DNA of 64,000 nt from Williamsia sp. DF01-3 (GCF_023051145.1 NZ_JALKFS010000005.1:1116001-1180000), one strand, 5' to 3'. Shown: positions 49,901 through 60,519, numbered from the stretch's first letter. Notes: a model not told the origin generated them from the letters alone. A program made the numbers and translations.

Positions 49901-52841
49901 CCGCGATGACATCGGCGCAGATGACTCCTTCTTCGAACTCGGCGGGCACTCGTTGCTGGCGGCGCGCTTGGTCACGCAGATCCGGACCGAGTTCGGAGTG
50001 GACATCGACGTCCGGGCACCGTTCGACACACCCACCGTTGCCGGCTTGGCGACATGGCTGGTGGCCCAGGTGCGCAGTGAGTTCGGCATCGACCTCGACG
50101 CGCATGACGATGACGAAGGCGGAGACTGGGATCTCAGCAGCAGTTCGATCCCGGAGGCTGCGGCGTCATCGTCTCTGACCGGCGCACCGCGTCGGCCCGC
50201 GATCTCTGCTCGCACCGAGGCGCCAGAACACGTGCCCCTGTCGTACTCACAGCTCGCGATGTGGTTCGCCCGTAGCTTCGAAGGGCCCAGTGCGGTCGGG
50301 AACATCCCGATGGCGGTGCGGATCGATGGTCCGCTTGATGTGCCTGCCCTGACCGACGCACTGGGCGACGTGATCGCCCGCCACCCGGCTCTGCGGACAA
50401 CGTTTGTCGAGCGAGAAGGTGTGCCGTATCAGGTTGTCGGACCCGTCGAGCCCGCGGTGTTGCCACTCACGGTGGTGAACGGCACGTCGATCGCCGAGAA
50501 GGAAGCGCAGCTGAGTGCAGAACTCGACCGGGTGGCCGGCCATACTTTCGCGATCGAATCCGAACGGCTGATCCGTACAGAGCTGTTCTCACTCGGTGAG
50601 AATTCGCATGTGCTGTCGATCTTGGTGCATCACATGGTGATCGACCACTGGTCGTTCAACGTGCTGCTGGCCGACGTGGTCACCGCCTACCGCCACCGCC
50701 TCGGTCATCGGTCGGCGCCGCCCTGGCTGCCTCTGCCGATCCAGTACAGCGATTACGCCTTGTGGCAACGCGACCTCTTCGAACCAGGCGCGGTGGCGCA
50801 CGCCGTGGGTGATGCGCAGCTGGAGTACTGGCGGTTGACGTTGGCGGGCATTCCCGACCACATCACCGTCGCAGCGGACCGTCCTCGGCCCGCGGTGCTC
50901 GGAAAGACCGGCGAAATCGTGACTTTCGCGGTGCCGGCAGATCTGCGCACCAAGTTGCGTGCGGTGGCCGATCGCGCCGGCGTCAGCGAGTTCATGTTGC
51001 TGCACTCTGCGGTGGCGACCCTGCTGCACAAACTGGGCGGTGGCGACGACATCACCATCGGTACGCCGGTCGCGGGCCGGACCGACGATGCCACGGTCGG
51101 CATCGTGGGACTGTTCGCGAACATGGTGGTGTTACGCAACGACTTCAGCGGTAGCCCGACAGTGCACGACGTCCTCATCCGCGGGAGAGATGCAGCGCTG
51201 GGAGCGTACGCCAACCAGGACGTGCCCATCGAGCGACTCGTCGAAGCGCTCAACCCGCGCCGCACCCGGTCGCGTAATCCGCTGTTCCAAGTGATGATGC
51301 ACTTTCGGGATGAGCACGGCCGGGATGAGTACGGCCGTGATGAGAGCGGCCGTGATGAGAGCGGTGGCTCCGGCGCATCGGCACTGACCGACGGAACCAC
51401 GATCTCGCTGCTGCCGGTGGACTTCGAGACATCGTTCCTCGACCTGAACATCATCTTCGCCTCGCAAGCCGATGGCGGTCTGGCCGCACGCCTGGTTGCG
51501 TCGACGGATCTCTACGATCGCGACACCGCCGAAGAGATGGCCCGCCGAATGATCATCATGCTCGAGCACTTTGCCGACCACGTGGAGACCCCGGTGGAGA
51601 AGGCGGACGTGCTTCTTGCCGACGAACGCCACCGCCTTCTCGACCAGTGGTGCGATGGAGGACCGCTTGATGTCGAGGCCTTCCGAGCCAGGATGAATGC
51701 CCTTCCTGCCGGCAGCGACACAATTGCGATCCGGCGGGGCGACGATGTCCTCGACTACCGTTCCCTCGCCGACTGTCTGGCACGCAACGACAACGCGAGT
51801 GGCCCGCTGTCCGATGTCGTCACGGTTGTGCGCGGTGCGCTGCACGGACATCCGTGTCACCTTCCGGCTCCGAGCACCGATGCGATTCGGTTGATCGCTG
51901 CCCGTTCCGGCGACCCGGTGATGGTCTCGGAACTCCTCGCCGGATTGTCGGACGGGGCGACCGTGGTGCTGGCCACCGACTCCGAACGAACCGATCCGGC
52001 CGCCCTGGCCGCTGTGATCGCGGGGCAGTCGGCGCAGAGAGTGGTCGCCTCACCGGACATGCTCGGCATGCTCCCGCACTCGGGGGTGTCGATGATGCCG
52101 TCGGTGCGGACCTGGGTGGCTGCCTCGGTCAGCACCCAACCATCTCTGGGCGAGACGCTCGGGTCCCTGTCTGCGGGTTCGGTTGCTGAGTACCGTTACA
52201 CGGCTGAGGATCTCGACGTAATCTTGGCGACGGGCGAGCTGTTCGGTTCCCACTCCGGACGTCCGGTCCCAGGATCGAAAGTACTGGTGCTGGACGCACA
52301 ACTCGACCCGGTTCCGCCGGGGGTGGTGGGCGACGTCCACGTCCAGGTGGCGGGGTCGGGACCCGTGCGCACCGGTGACAGGGCGAGGTGGGACCGCACC
52401 GGTTCGCTTGTCTTCCAGATGCAGTCCGAGGCCACGGTGGCCGGTGGGGTCGTGGGCGTCGCCGGCGGTGGCGAAAAACCCCAGACCGACACCGAGCGCG
52501 CGATCTGCGATGTTCTCGCGGAGTTGCTGGACATCGACGGCGTGGGTCGCGATGACAACTTCTTTGCACTCGGTGGCGACAGCGTCATCTCCATCCAGCT
52601 CGCGGGAAAGCTTGCAGCCAAGAACATTCCGCTCACGCCACAGATGATCTTCGATCACCACACGATCGCCGAGGTGGCCGCCGCAGTCGACGAGGCCCGT
52701 GCCGCAGCTCACGGATCGGATGAAGACCCCGAAGTCGGCCGGCCCGATGCCCCCGCATCGACCCATGCGCCGATGTCTGTCTCCGGGTTGAGTGGCGACG
52801 CTCTTGCAGCCCTGACTGCCTCGTGGAAACCGGGTTCATGA
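46902..52841 (+). CDS. mbtE: Siderophore NRPS: C - A - PCP - C - degenerate A - PCP
   Basis: A 1979-residue synthetase. The first condensation domain has HHICWDDDS near residue 172. The adenylation domain (about 480-980) has [45 protein letters not shown] and [13 protein letters not shown]. The carrier domain has Ser1017 in ELGGHSLL. A second condensation domain has [11 protein letters not shown] near residue 1242. Then comes a shortened, damaged adenylation domain (about 1570-1860) that keeps [19 protein letters not shown] and [12 protein letters not shown] but lacks the ATP-loop, KIRG and terminal lysine motifs, followed by a carrier with Ser1894. It activates the first lysine. M. tuberculosis MbtE is shorter. 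Four 15-bp repeats lie in the second C domain. It overlaps mbtF by four bases. Confidence 0.88.
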   Translation: MPENLIARRKELLRRKLVESGLASDVSAPVRTRSAGERSPLPAGQQRLWFLQTRDPDDTTLNVCVAYRLSGRLDVDRLRAALSDVVGRHEILRTSYGVGDDGVPYESAAEHVEVPWSEHDLTDLVEQSRSRRLEVLARREFGRPFDLARDVLMRATLVRTARDEWVFIFVVHHICWDDDSWAVFFDDLNAAYHGRSAHREPIQFLDVATDPVAPEVDDPAIAYWRDLLSPAPEWLELPAETPGVASKDAGRGSRAMSSDVIEAVNELARAASTTPFTVLLAAFGALIHRYTGATDFLVAVPITDRRKPGADRAIGYFGNTVLVRTTIDPRAAFADLIAATRDTALGAFGHQHLGIDRVVRELNPDRSGGDGLEQIVRLSFSTRKSAVGFALDGVTAEQLDLAASVTQMPLGLTVVRDGDDASVEAEYFADVLDHAVVDDMLAAYVRLLHEAVASPSTRIVDLDILGEGRAEIIERSHGDQVSATPATLPEMFESRVRAHPDQPAIIDDSHTLTYAELNARSNRLARWFISRDIGPEDLVALSLAASVEFVVAAVAVLKAGGAYLPIDPSYPQDRIDFLVEDARPRIMLSQADLAAAEQAAEALPVVDPVDADRIRPLLPAGLAYVIYTSGSTGRPKGVPVPHAAIADHLAGFHAQFGMTAEDRLVQTSSVSFDASLFEVFCTLTLGATLVIPKADGLQDIPYMADLLVRQGVTVMHMVPSMLGMFLLLPGVNEWTTLRQIPVGGEALPGEIADKFGTVFDAQLRNNYGPTEAVVAATHYPVDGPQGVRIVPIGVPNRNVTVYILDAALQLVPTGVVGEIYIGGEQLARGYLGRPALTAERFVADPMSPGGRLYRTGDLARWNVDGDIEFVGRIDEQVKIRGFRIELGEVESALAGHPAVARALVIVTDDSRVGASLAAYLVAERDQTIEIGAVRDHAASVLPEYMVPSGFAVIDEIPLTAHGKLDRRALPEPVSSRPAESRAPTTPTEIRVAALFASLFGRDDIGADDSFFELGGHSLLAARLVTQIRTEFGVDIDVRAPFDTPTVAGLATWLVAQVRSEFGIDLDAHDDDEGGDWDLSSSSIPEAAASSSLTGAPRRPAISARTEAPEHVPLSYSQLAMWFARSFEGPSAVGNIPMAVRIDGPLDVPALTDALGDVIARHPALRTTFVEREGVPYQVVGPVEPAVLPLTVVNGTSIAEKEAQLSAELDRVAGHTFAIESERLIRTELFSLGENSHVLSILVHHMVIDHWSFNVLLADVVTAYRHRLGHRSAPPWLPLPIQYSDYALWQRDLFEPGAVAHAVGDAQLEYWRLTLAGIPDHITVAADRPRPAVLGKTGEIVTFAVPADLRTKLRAVADRAGVSEFMLLHSAVATLLHKLGGGDDITIGTPVAGRTDDATVGIVGLFANMVVLRNDFSGSPTVHDVLIRGRDAALGAYANQDVPIERLVEALNPRRTRSRNPLFQVMMHFRDEHGRDEYGRDESGRDESGGSGASALTDGTTISLLPVDFETSFLDLNIIFASQADGGLAARLVASTDLYDRDTAEEMARRMIIMLEHFADHVETPVEKADVLLADERHRLLDQWCDGGPLDVEAFRARMNALPAGSDTIAIRRGDDVLDYRSLADCLARNDNASGPLSDVVTVVRGALHGHPCHLPAPSTDAIRLIAARSGDPVMVSELLAGLSDGATVVLATDSERTDPAALAAVIAGQSAQRVVASPDMLGMLPHSGVSMMPSVRTWVAASVSTQPSLGETLGSLSAGSVAEYRYTAEDLDVILATGELFGSHSGRPVPGSKVLVLDAQLDPVPPGVVGDVHVQVAGSGPVRTGDRARWDRTGSLVFQMQSEATVAGGVVGVAGGGEKPQTDTERAICDVLAELLDIDGVGRDDNFFALGGDSVISIQLAGKLAAKNIPLTPQMIFDHHTIAEVAAAVDEARAAAHGSDEDPEVGRPDAPASTHAPMSVSGLSGDALAALTASWKPGS
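51306..51365 (+). repeat. Four tandem 15-bp repeats within mbtE (RDExG)x4
   Basis: Four adjacent 15-base units at 51306-51320, 51321-51335, 51336-51350 and 51351-51365 encode [20 protein letters not shown]. They follow [10 protein letters not shown] in the second condensation domain. The repeat is in frame, so copy-number change would not disrupt translation. Confidence 0.85.
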
Positions 52842-55800
52842 CCGAGGACGTGGTCAACCGCTCCGCACCCGCCATCGAGGATGTTCTGGCACTGAGTCCA
52901 CTGCAGGAGGGCCTCTTCTCACTCGCCGAGATCGCGGGCGACAACCTCGATCTGTACACGATGCAATTCATCGTCGAGATCAGCGGCGATGTGAACACCG
53001 AGTTGTTGCGCCGAAGCGTCGAGGTGATCCTCGAGCGCCACCCGAACCTGCGGGTTTCCTTCTGGGACCGCGACACCCCCAAGCCCGTACAGATCGTTCC
53101 CACGTGGGTCGAACTGCCGTGGGCCGAGCGTTCCGCGACTCCGGAAGAGTTCGATTTCATCGCCGGATCCGAGCGGCGACGCAAGTTCGATCTGTCCCAG
53201 GGCCCCGCGCTGCGTGTGGTGCTGGTGAACTTGCCCGACGACCGCCGGCGACTGCTGATCACCGCGCACCACATCTTGATGGACGGATGGGCCGTCGCGA
53301 TCTTCTTCCAGGAGATGTTGGCTGTGTACGAGGCGGGCGGCGATGGCAGGTCATTGCCTCTGCCGCGGCCATACCGCGACTACATCGGCTGGCTGGCAGC
53401 GCAGGATGATGACTCCGCGCTGGCGAGTTGGGTCGACCACCTCGCGCCGTTGCGTGGTCCGGTGATGCTCGCCGAAGGTCGAAGGGCCCAGCCGGATTCG
53501 GTCCCCCGGCGCACCAGAGTTCAGCTGAACCGGTCCGACACCACCAGGCTGACATCCTGGGCCCGGACCCAGGGTCTGACGGTGAACACCGTTGTCCAAT
53601 ACGCCTGGGCAGTGGTGTTGGGACGGCTGACCGATCGGCGTGACGTGGTGTTCGGCACCACCATCTCGGGTCGGCCGGACTCCCTGCCAGGCGTCGAGGG
53701 CATGATCGGTCTGTTCATCAACACTGTTCCCGCTGTGGTCGTCTTCGAACCCGGCACATCGGTGGCGGAAAGTCTTGCGGCACTGCAGCGAGACTCTGCA
53801 CGGATGCGAGATCTCGGCTACCTCGGTCTGTCTGCGGTGCAGCGTGCCGCAGGGCACGGCAGTCTCTTCGACACCCTGTTCGTCTTTGAGAATGCCCCGA
53901 TCGGTGCGGTGACCGACCCTCTCAGCACCAGCGATGGGACGCGGTTTCTGCCCGTGGCGATGGAGAGCCTCGCGCACTACCCACTCACCATCGCGGCATA
54001 CCTGCAGAACGGTTCCTTGGTGGTGATGGCCGAGGTCATCGACGAGGCCCTTCCGCACCTGCCCGCCGCAGACATCGCCGAGCGGATCCTGCACGTGCTC
54101 AGGCAGATACCCGATTCTGGATCCGCCGGTCCCGACACTCTCGACGTGCTGCTGCCCGCCGAGCACACTGCCGTGGAACGCGGTGTCGCCGTCGATGACG
54201 TGCCCACCGGCACCATCGCTGCCGCGTTCCTCCGCCAGGCCGCGGTGACCCCGGACGCGCCCGCACTCACCACCACGACCACCCAGTTCACCTATGCCGA
54301 ATTGCGCGACCGCACACTGCGTGTGGCCCAGGAACTCCGCCACCGCGGAGCCGGTCCGGAAGACGTGGTGGCGATCGCGCTGGAGCGGTCGGCCGATTCG
54401 GTGATCTCGATCCTCGGTGTGCTGGCCGCCGGTGCGGCATACGTCCCCGTGGATGTCGCGCTGCCGCCGGCGCGGATCGGATCGATTCTGCGACAGTCGA
54501 ACTCCGCCTTCATGATCACCAAGTCAGATGTGCTGCCCGCGGAGCTCCGGGGCGGTGCCACCACCGTTCTGCGGCTCGACGACCCGGCGGTGATCGATTC
54601 GATCGCACGCCGAGAACCCGTGCCGCCATCGGTGCCGGAGGAGTCCCGCCTCAGCGCCTATCTCATCTTCACCTCCGGTTCGACCGGTGAACCCAAAGGT
54701 GTCATCGGTACCAATGGCGCCGTGCTGAGCTACTTCGCCGACCACCGGGACCGGGTGTACGTGCCCGCGAAGAATCGCCTCGGCCGCCCGTTGCGCATCG
54801 CTCACGCGTGGTCGCTCAGTTTCGACGCCTCGTGGCAACCACTGGTCGGTCTGCTCGACGGGCACAGCGTCCATCTGTTCGACTCCGAGGACATGCGTGA
54901 TGCCGACGCCCTGGTCGAGGGGATCATCGCGCACGGAGTCGACATGATCGACACGTCCCCGTCGATGTTCGGGCAACTCTCGGGTGCCGGCCTGATCCCG
55001 GCGAACAGCACACGCACACCGCTGTCGGTGCTGGCGCTCGGCGGCGAGGCCATCAGCGCGGCACTGTGGAAACAGTTGCAAGAGTTCGACGATCTGGACG
55101 TCTACAACTGCTACGGGCCCACCGAGACCACTGTCGAAGCCGTGGTCGCAACGGTCAAGGATTCACCCACACCCACGGTCGGTCAGGCCGTGGACCGCAT
55201 GACGGCGCACGTTCTGGATTCCGCTCTGCGGCCCGTTCCGCGTGGGGTAGCGGGGGAGCTGTATCTCGCCGGCGAGCAGGTCACCCGCGGTTACGCAGCA
55301 CAGCCCGGGATGACCGCCGGCCGGTTTGTCGCAGACCCCACCGGTGCCGGCGACAGGATGTACCGAACCGGGGACCTCGTCCGGCATCTGCCCGACGGCA
55401 AGCTCACCTTTCTCGGCCGGGCTGACAGTCAGGTGAAGATCCGGGGATATCGCATCGAGATCGGCGAGATCGAGAGTGCCTTGCGCGGCGTGCCGGGTGT
55501 GACAACGGCTGCGGTGGTGGTGCTTCGACGTGCGGCCGGGGCCACGCTGGTCGGCTTTGTTGTCGGGACGTCCGTTTCGGATCAACAGATTCGCGCGTTT
55601 CTCGCCGAACGCCTGCCCACCCATATGCTTCCCGCCCGAGTGCTGACGCTCGAGTCCTTGCCGATGACATCAAACGGCAAGCTGGACAACGACATCCTGA
55701 CGGATCTGGCGCGAGACGCACTGTCGGCCAGGACGGGAGCCGATGCGCTGCCGTCGACGGACACCGAGCGAGCCCTGTGCACGGCGTTCGCCGAATTGAT

Positions 55801-57397
55801 CGGCGGGCCCCCACCAGGCGTCGACGAGGACTTCTTCGATCTCGGGTTGGACAGCATCGTCGCCATGTCGCTGGTGAACGCGCTCAGACGGTTCGGCGTG
55901 CACGTCAGTCCACGAGCGGTTCTCGAGAACCCCTCGGTGCGCTCTCTTGCCGCGGCCATCGATGCCGGTGAGGTGGCCGTGGTCGACGACGACGGTGAGC
56001 ACGACGGTCCCGGCGAGGTGGTCGCACTGCCGATCGTCCGATGGATGTACGAGTACGGCCGTTTCCGCCGGTTCACCCAGACGACTTTGATCGCGTTGCC
56101 CGAGGGTGTGACGGACGGCGACGTGCAGTCGGTGCTGCAAGCGCTGCTCGACCGCCACGACATGCTGCGGTCGAAGCTGTACTCCGATCCGTCCGGCTAC
56201 CGGCTCGTGACGCAAGAGATCGGGTCGGTGAGCGGGGCGGACGTCATCGAAACGGTTGTGGTCACCGACGACCTGGGCCGTGCAGTCGAGGGCGCCGCCC
56301 GGATCGCAGCGGGACGGATCGACCCCGAAGCAGGCGCCATGATGGCCGCTGTTCGCCTACAGAACCCGGCCGGTGGCGACGTGTTGCTCCTCGCCATCCA
56401 CCATCTGGCGACAGATGCGGTGTCCTGGCAGATACTCTTCGGCGATCTCGTCGAGTGCGGACGCATGCTGAGCGAAGGATCGGTGCCCGTTCTGGGACGT
56501 GTGTCCACCTCCTATCGACGCTGGACGCACGTGCTCACCGAGCGGAGCGGATCCGAAGACGTCCTTGCGCAGCAGGATTATTGGATCGGTCAACTCGCCG
56601 GGCCCGACCCCGAGATCGGGGAGCGGCCGCCCGATCCGACCGTCGACGACTGGTCGTCGCTGCAGACCACCGACGCACACACCACCACCGAGATCACCGG
56701 CCGCGTGCTGGCGAAACTGGCGGGCCAGGACTCCGGGATGCGCGAATTCCTGCTGACTGCCCTCACGATTGCCGTGACGACATGGCGAACCGTCAACGGG
56801 CAGGACAACACCGGCGGCGCTCTGATCGCCCTCGAGGGACACGGCCGCGAAGACGTTGTGGTGGCAGGCGAAGTGGACACCTCAGAGACCGTCGGGTGGT
56901 TCACCAGTGTCTTCCCGGTCCGGCTCGGTGCGGGCAAGCCGGTCGACCTCGACGCGGTCACACGCGCACCGGAAGTCGCAGTTGCCCTGTTGGATTCGGT
57001 CACCTCGCATGTCGGCGCCATCCCGCGGCGCGGGATCGACTACGGCTTGCTGCGCCATGTCGAGCGGGTTTCGGGACTCGTGGATCTAGCCGACCCGCAG
57101 ATCGAGTTCAACTACCTCGGCCGGTTCGATCTGAGTTCGGCCGGAGCGACCGACAACCCCCGACCGTGGTCGGCCATCACCGACCTCGAACTCAACGGCC
57201 ATCTGCCCACCGCTCCAGAACCCGAGCTGCCGCTCCGGTACGCACTGGACGTGGTCGCAGTGGTCCGGGGCACGGCCGAGGGCCCGCAGTTGGTCACCAG
57301 CCTTCGCTGGAGTGAGTCGCTGATGAACGCCAGGCAAGCCGACGATCTCGCCGGTATCTGGCAGGAGTCCGTGGCCGCGCTCGCCCGCGCCCTCTGA
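52838..57397 (+). CDS. mbtF: Siderophore NRPS: C - A - PCP - terminal E-like domain
   Basis: A 1519-residue synthetase that adds the last lysine. The condensation domain has HHILMDGW near residue 144. The adenylation domain has [11 protein letters not shown] near 611, [32 protein letters not shown] and [13 protein letters not shown]. The carrier has Ser in GLDSIVAMS near 1005. The final 470 residues resemble an epimerisation domain: [20 protein letters not shown] near 1187, [11 protein letters not shown] and [11 protein letters not shown]. There is no thioesterase, so release, probably by lactam formation of hydroxylysine, may depend on this domain or be spontaneous. The FDASWQ pocket start is common in hydroxyornithine/hydroxylysine A domains. 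The start overlaps mbtE. Confidence 0.9.
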   Translation: MTEDVVNRSAPAIEDVLALSPLQEGLFSLAEIAGDNLDLYTMQFIVEISGDVNTELLRRSVEVILERHPNLRVSFWDRDTPKPVQIVPTWVELPWAERSATPEEFDFIAGSERRRKFDLSQGPALRVVLVNLPDDRRRLLITAHHILMDGWAVAIFFQEMLAVYEAGGDGRSLPLPRPYRDYIGWLAAQDDDSALASWVDHLAPLRGPVMLAEGRRAQPDSVPRRTRVQLNRSDTTRLTSWARTQGLTVNTVVQYAWAVVLGRLTDRRDVVFGTTISGRPDSLPGVEGMIGLFINTVPAVVVFEPGTSVAESLAALQRDSARMRDLGYLGLSAVQRAAGHGSLFDTLFVFENAPIGAVTDPLSTSDGTRFLPVAMESLAHYPLTIAAYLQNGSLVVMAEVIDEALPHLPAADIAERILHVLRQIPDSGSAGPDTLDVLLPAEHTAVERGVAVDDVPTGTIAAAFLRQAAVTPDAPALTTTTTQFTYAELRDRTLRVAQELRHRGAGPEDVVAIALERSADSVISILGVLAAGAAYVPVDVALPPARIGSILRQSNSAFMITKSDVLPAELRGGATTVLRLDDPAVIDSIARREPVPPSVPEESRLSAYLIFTSGSTGEPKGVIGTNGAVLSYFADHRDRVYVPAKNRLGRPLRIAHAWSLSFDASWQPLVGLLDGHSVHLFDSEDMRDADALVEGIIAHGVDMIDTSPSMFGQLSGAGLIPANSTRTPLSVLALGGEAISAALWKQLQEFDDLDVYNCYGPTETTVEAVVATVKDSPTPTVGQAVDRMTAHVLDSALRPVPRGVAGELYLAGEQVTRGYAAQPGMTAGRFVADPTGAGDRMYRTGDLVRHLPDGKLTFLGRADSQVKIRGYRIEIGEIESALRGVPGVTTAAVVVLRRAAGATLVGFVVGTSVSDQQIRAFLAERLPTHMLPARVLTLESLPMTSNGKLDNDILTDLARDALSARTGADALPSTDTERALCTAFAELIGGPPPGVDEDFFDLGLDSIVAMSLVNALRRFGVHVSPRAVLENPSVRSLAAAIDAGEVAVVDDDGEHDGPGEVVALPIVRWMYEYGRFRRFTQTTLIALPEGVTDGDVQSVLQALLDRHDMLRSKLYSDPSGYRLVTQEIGSVSGADVIETVVVTDDLGRAVEGAARIAAGRIDPEAGAMMAAVRLQNPAGGDVLLLAIHHLATDAVSWQILFGDLVECGRMLSEGSVPVLGRVSTSYRRWTHVLTERSGSEDVLAQQDYWIGQLAGPDPEIGERPPDPTVDDWSSLQTTDAHTTTEITGRVLAKLAGQDSGMREFLLTALTIAVTTWRTVNGQDNTGGALIALEGHGREDVVVAGEVDTSETVGWFTSVFPVRLGAGKPVDLDAVTRAPEVAVALLDSVTSHVGAIPRRGIDYGLLRHVERVSGLVDLADPQIEFNYLGRFDLSSAGATDNPRPWSAITDLELNGHLPTAPEPELPLRYALDVVAVVRGTAEGPQLVTSLRWSESLMNARQADDLAGIWQESVAALARAL

Positions 57398-57439
57398 CGT
57401 CGGTTCTAGTCCGCGACTGGGCTGTTCGAGTCACCGACG
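57398..57439. terminator. Weak hairpin between mbtF and the SagB-type gene
   Basis: CGTCGGT (57398-57404) pairs with ACCGACG (57433-57439), with a smaller inner AGTC-CGC-GACT stem. It is placed between convergent genes and overlaps the SagB stop codon. Low confidence. Confidence 0.35.
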
Positions 57440-58795
57440 CGGGGAGCCGAGTACCAAACTTCCCATGGCACATTCGGTCATCTCATCGACCCCGGCCAGT
57501 TCGGCGAATGCGGCGGTGTCGCAATAGCCCTGCGCCACCGACCCCAGGCCCATGTCGGTGGCCACCAGCGACATCGTCTGGGTCAGCACCCCGACATGCT
57601 TGAGCATGACTGCGTAAGGAATCTGCTCGTAGGTCCACATCACCCGTCCTACGCGTGCAGCGAAGACGAACAGGATCTGCGGCAGCTGTCCGTCGGCGAG
57701 AGTCAGCGACGACGGGGTGAGCAGCCGGCTGATCGCCGGATGGTCGATGGCCGTCACCGGACGCAACGCGTGATCGAATGCGTCGTAGTGGTACATCCCT
57801 GGAGCGAGTCCCTGCGCCTGTCGCACAACGGGATACACCTCCATCTCGTACAGACCCCCGCCCGACGGGAATGGCTTTGACGGGAACTCCTCGTCCCCGA
57901 TTGCCCGCAGCGTCCGGTTCCGTGCCGTGCGAAAGAGGAACTCTCCGAGTTGGTCGATGGTGGGCGGGGACTGGGCCGCGAAGTCTCGGCACGAGGTGCG
58001 GTCCTCGATCGCGGCGGTGAGTGAGTCCCCGGCGACGCGCAGGCTGTCCAGGTCGGGGGAAGGCAGGGCGATCGGGTCTGTTGCATAGGCGGTCTTGCGC
58101 GCGGGCAGTGGCGGGAACGTGCCGGCAGCCCATTTGGTCGGTCCGAAGCGTCCCCAGTCGCGGGTGCGCACACCGAACGTGCTCCGGCGATGGAACCACA
58201 ATTCGTGTGGACCCCAACTGCGGGTGGCGAAGTCGTCGTGCTCGGACTGCGGGTCGGTGACAAAGCCCGCCCAGCCCAGGTCGTCGGCCAACCTGGACAG
58301 GGCATCGGGAGAGATCTCCCCGGTGGCGGACATCCCTGCGATGGCCGCGAGCACCCGCCCGTCGTGTATCTCGATGTCACACCACGACATCGGATGTTCT
58401 GCCACACAACGATCGTCGTTCCGATGGATCACGGCGAACTTCGAGAGGGTGATCGGTAACCGGCCGGCCTCGGGAATCGTTCGCGGCGGCGGCGGCGCAA
58501 AAGGCAGCAGCGAGTACAGGTCCACTCCGCCCGACCGGACGGTGACCCTCAGCAGTCCGGCCGCGACGAGTCGATCGAGCAGAGGGCTGACACGGGTGTC
58601 GGCCGGGTCGAGTTGGGTGGGTTCTCGGCCCAGCGCTTTGAGCAGTCGGATCTGTTCGGGTGACAGCCCGGTGAGGCGCTGTTTGTCGGGCAACAACACC
58701 GCCACGCCGCCGGGTGCGGTCATGCAGGACGCCCCCGGCCGGAAGGCGTAGACGAACTGCAGGTCACCCACCGACGACGGGCTCGCCCCGGTCAC
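57431..58795 (-). CDS. SagB/McbC/ThcOx-type FMN-dependent oxidase, candidate azoline dehydrogenase
   Basis: A 454-residue protein. Residues 1-100 resemble a winged-helix module (TGLSPEQIRLLKALG...DRLVAAGLL). Residues 262-454 form a nitroreductase-fold domain of the SagB/McbC type, with RTSCRDF (267-272), PFPSGGGLYEMEVYPVV (309-324) and YAVMLKHVGVLTQTMSLVATDMGLG (394-418). Relatives oxidise thiazolines and oxazolines to thiazoles and oxazoles, both in peptide toxins and as oxidase domains in NRPS lines such as bleomycin and epothilone. In this siderophore setting it may oxidise the MbtB oxazoline, as in nocobactin-like oxazoles; that is inference. The GTG start at 58795 overlaps the lipoprotein stop, so the three genes form one operon. 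Confidence 0.8.
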   Translation of the reverse strand: MTGASPSSVGDLQFVYAFRPGASCMTAPGGVAVLLPDKQRLTGLSPEQIRLLKALGREPTQLDPADTRVSPLLDRLVAAGLLRVTVRSGGVDLYSLLPFAPPPPRTIPEAGRLPITLSKFAVIHRNDDRCVAEHPMSWCDIEIHDGRVLAAIAGMSATGEISPDALSRLADDLGWAGFVTDPQSEHDDFATRSWGPHELWFHRRSTFGVRTRDWGRFGPTKWAAGTFPPLPARKTAYATDPIALPSPDLDSLRVAGDSLTAAIEDRTSCRDFAAQSPPTIDQLGEFLFRTARNRTLRAIGDEEFPSKPFPSGGGLYEMEVYPVVRQAQGLAPGMYHYDAFDHALRPVTAIDHPAISRLLTPSSLTLADGQLPQILFVFAARVGRVMWTYEQIPYAVMLKHVGVLTQTMSLVATDMGLGSVAQGYCDTAAFAELAGVDEMTECAMGSLVLGSPRR

Positions 58796-59775
58796 TTGGC
58801 AGCGGCGTCGAATGCGGGCGTGATCTTGTCGAGGACGTACGGAAGTGACAGCGGCGACGGTTGATTGATGCCGCTGATCTCGGCGACACTGAGCCACGAC
58901 ACGGCTTTGTCCTTGACCGAGGTCAGGTTCTTGTATCCCGGCAGGCTTTCGAGGGCGCCCCGCATCTGCGGTGAATTGGCCGTCACCACCAGCAGATCGG
59001 AGTTCATCATCGGCACGTTCTCGGTGGAGATCGGGAAACGTGGTTCACCGTTCTTCTTGAACGTGTCGAGCAGGCTGGGGGCCATCGCCATACCGAGGGA
59101 CGAGAACAGGGTTGCCGCACCGTCATTGGGGTCACCGAAGACCTGGATCTGGTCATTGGTGAACATGTACGCCAACGAGAACGTCTTGCCGTTCAGCCCG
59201 GGATGGTCCTGCTTGATCTGGTCGACCTTGGCGTGGACGCCATCGATGATCTCCTTGGCCTTGTCGGGCTGGCGCAGCACGGTGCCCATGAAGGTCACCA
59301 TGTCCTCCCACGGATCGACCTGCTGGCCGGTGATCGACGGGATGGTGGGGGCGAGCTTGTTCAGCTTCTCGTAGGTCTCCTGCTGTTCGCCGAAGTTCGT
59401 CGACAGGATGAGCTGTGGATCGACGGACGCGACCTGACTGGCGACGTCGCGAGCAGGGTCCACCGACTGCGACGAGGCAAGGCGTTCGCCCACCCACGGC
59501 GTGGGTTCCTTGGTGAGCAATTCGACGTTGTCGAGGTAGGCCACCGGCGTCACACCGAACGCGAGGGCAACATCGGTCCACTGGGTACCGAGGGTGACGA
59601 TCCGTTCCGGCGTGCCGTCGATGGTGACCTGACCCATCGAGGTGTTCACCTGGATGGGACCGCCTGCGGAATCGTCTTTCTCGTCGGGGGAACTGCAGGC
59701 GGAGATCAGCAGGATCAAGACGGCGAACACTGCGGTGAGGGCCGGGGCCCCGAGACGGGTGAAGCGGGTGGACAT
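58792..59775 (-). CDS. Siderophore-binding lipoprotein (FecB/FepB-type)
   Basis: A 327-residue ABC substrate-binding protein. The signal peptide MSTRFTRLGAPALTAVFAVLILLISAC ends in a lipobox with Cys27. The mature part has the cobalamin/Fe3+-siderophore fold: GTPERIVTLGTQWTDVALAFGVTPVAYLD, DPQLILSTNFGEQQETYEKLNKLAPTI and LSVAEISGINQPSPLSLPYVLDKI. I chose ATG 59775, with GAAAGAG five bases upstream; ATG 59799 overlaps the SIP stop and would add eight residues (MTVSERVQ) to the signal peptide. It sits between SIP and the SagB-type gene behind an IdeR-like box. No membrane permease or ATPase for it is in the window. Confidence 0.88.
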   Translation of the reverse strand: MSTRFTRLGAPALTAVFAVLILLISACSSPDEKDDSAGGPIQVNTSMGQVTIDGTPERIVTLGTQWTDVALAFGVTPVAYLDNVELLTKEPTPWVGERLASSQSVDPARDVASQVASVDPQLILSTNFGEQQETYEKLNKLAPTIPSITGQQVDPWEDMVTFMGTVLRQPDKAKEIIDGVHAKVDQIKQDHPGLNGKTFSLAYMFTNDQIQVFGDPNDGAATLFSSLGMAMAPSLLDTFKKNGEPRFPISTENVPMMNSDLLVVTANSPQMRGALESLPGYKNLTSVKDKAVSWLSVAEISGINQPSPLSLPYVLDKITPAFDAAAK

Positions 59776-59795
59776 CTGCACTCTTTCGCTGACGG

Positions 59796-60496
59796 TCATT
59801 TCCAGTAGGCCTGAGACTTGATCGCGGACTTGGGGATCTTGTGTATCGCCTTGAGCGACTTGACGATGTCGCGCGTGGTGTGGAACTCGCAGGCAACCCA
59901 TGCGTATGCTTCTGGGCCGCAACTCAACTCGCTCGCGGCCCTCCGCAGAGCCTGCCCCTTGTCTCCCCGGTCGAGCCACTGCACAGTTGTGCGGGGAGTG
60001 GAGCGCAGCGGTAGATCGCGGTCCGAGTCGTGCTGGCACTCGAGCCAGACGCGCACAGGCACGTCGCCGACGACGTCGAGCAGCGAGTTGATCGCAGGCA
60101 GGGACGCGGGGTCGCCGAACAGGAGGTACTCGGCTGGGGGCGGTGTCGGGATCTCGAACTTCGAACCCATCACCGACGCGTCGATCTCGTCGCCGGCCAC
60201 CGCGGAAGTCGCCCAGTCCGATGCCGGGCCGGGGTGGAGCGCGAACTCGATGTCGAAGCGGTCGGCCGCCGGGTCGGGATCGACCAGGGTGTATCCCCGT
60301 TGCTGCACCTTGTCACCGTTCGGGATCCACAGTCGGATCCACTGGGTCGGGTGACTCGGGTGGTGTTCCAGCAACCCCCGGCTGCGAATCCGAGACGGAT
60401 GTAGCGGTCGGTGATCTGCTGTTTGCCCGTCACCGTGAGTCGGTAGTCGTTCGCCCCGAACGCCTTGAGGGCCAAACCGGACAGTCCTCTGGTCAT
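59796..60496 (-). CDS. Siderophore-interacting protein (SIP, ferric-siderophore reductase), frameshifted at 60375-60379
   Basis: Joined, the two frames give a 233-residue FAD-dependent SIP of the ViuB group, which reduces ferric siderophores in the cytoplasm to release iron. Part one reads MTRGLSGLALKAFGANDYRLTVTG...YIRLGFAAGG. Part two, in another frame, reads LLEHHPSHPTQWIRLWIPNGDKVQQRGYTLVDPDPAADRFDIEFALHPGPASDWA and ends AIHKIPKSAIKSQAYWK. One G restored to the five-base run complementary to 60375-60379 rejoins them. ATG 60496 is five bases from an IdeR-like palindrome. The stop overlaps the longer version of the lipoprotein start. Confidence 0.88.
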
Positions 60497-60500
60497 GGGG

Positions 60501-60519
60501 TGAGCTTAGCCTAAGCTCC
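60501..60519. promoter_or_regulatory. IdeR/DtxR-like iron box between SIP and a small membrane protein
   Basis: TGAGCTTAGCCTAAGCTCC contains a perfect 17-bp palindrome (60502-60518) and matches the IdeR consensus at about 14 of 19 positions, including TTAGCCTAA. It ends five bases before the SIP start, so it overlaps the likely transcription start there, and is 33 bases before the ATG of the 54-residue gene on the other strand. Confidence 0.78.

Noticed and set aside
51306-51365. CRISPR-like array from four direct repeats
   Set aside because: Units are contiguous, without spacers, in frame and inside an NRPS gene.
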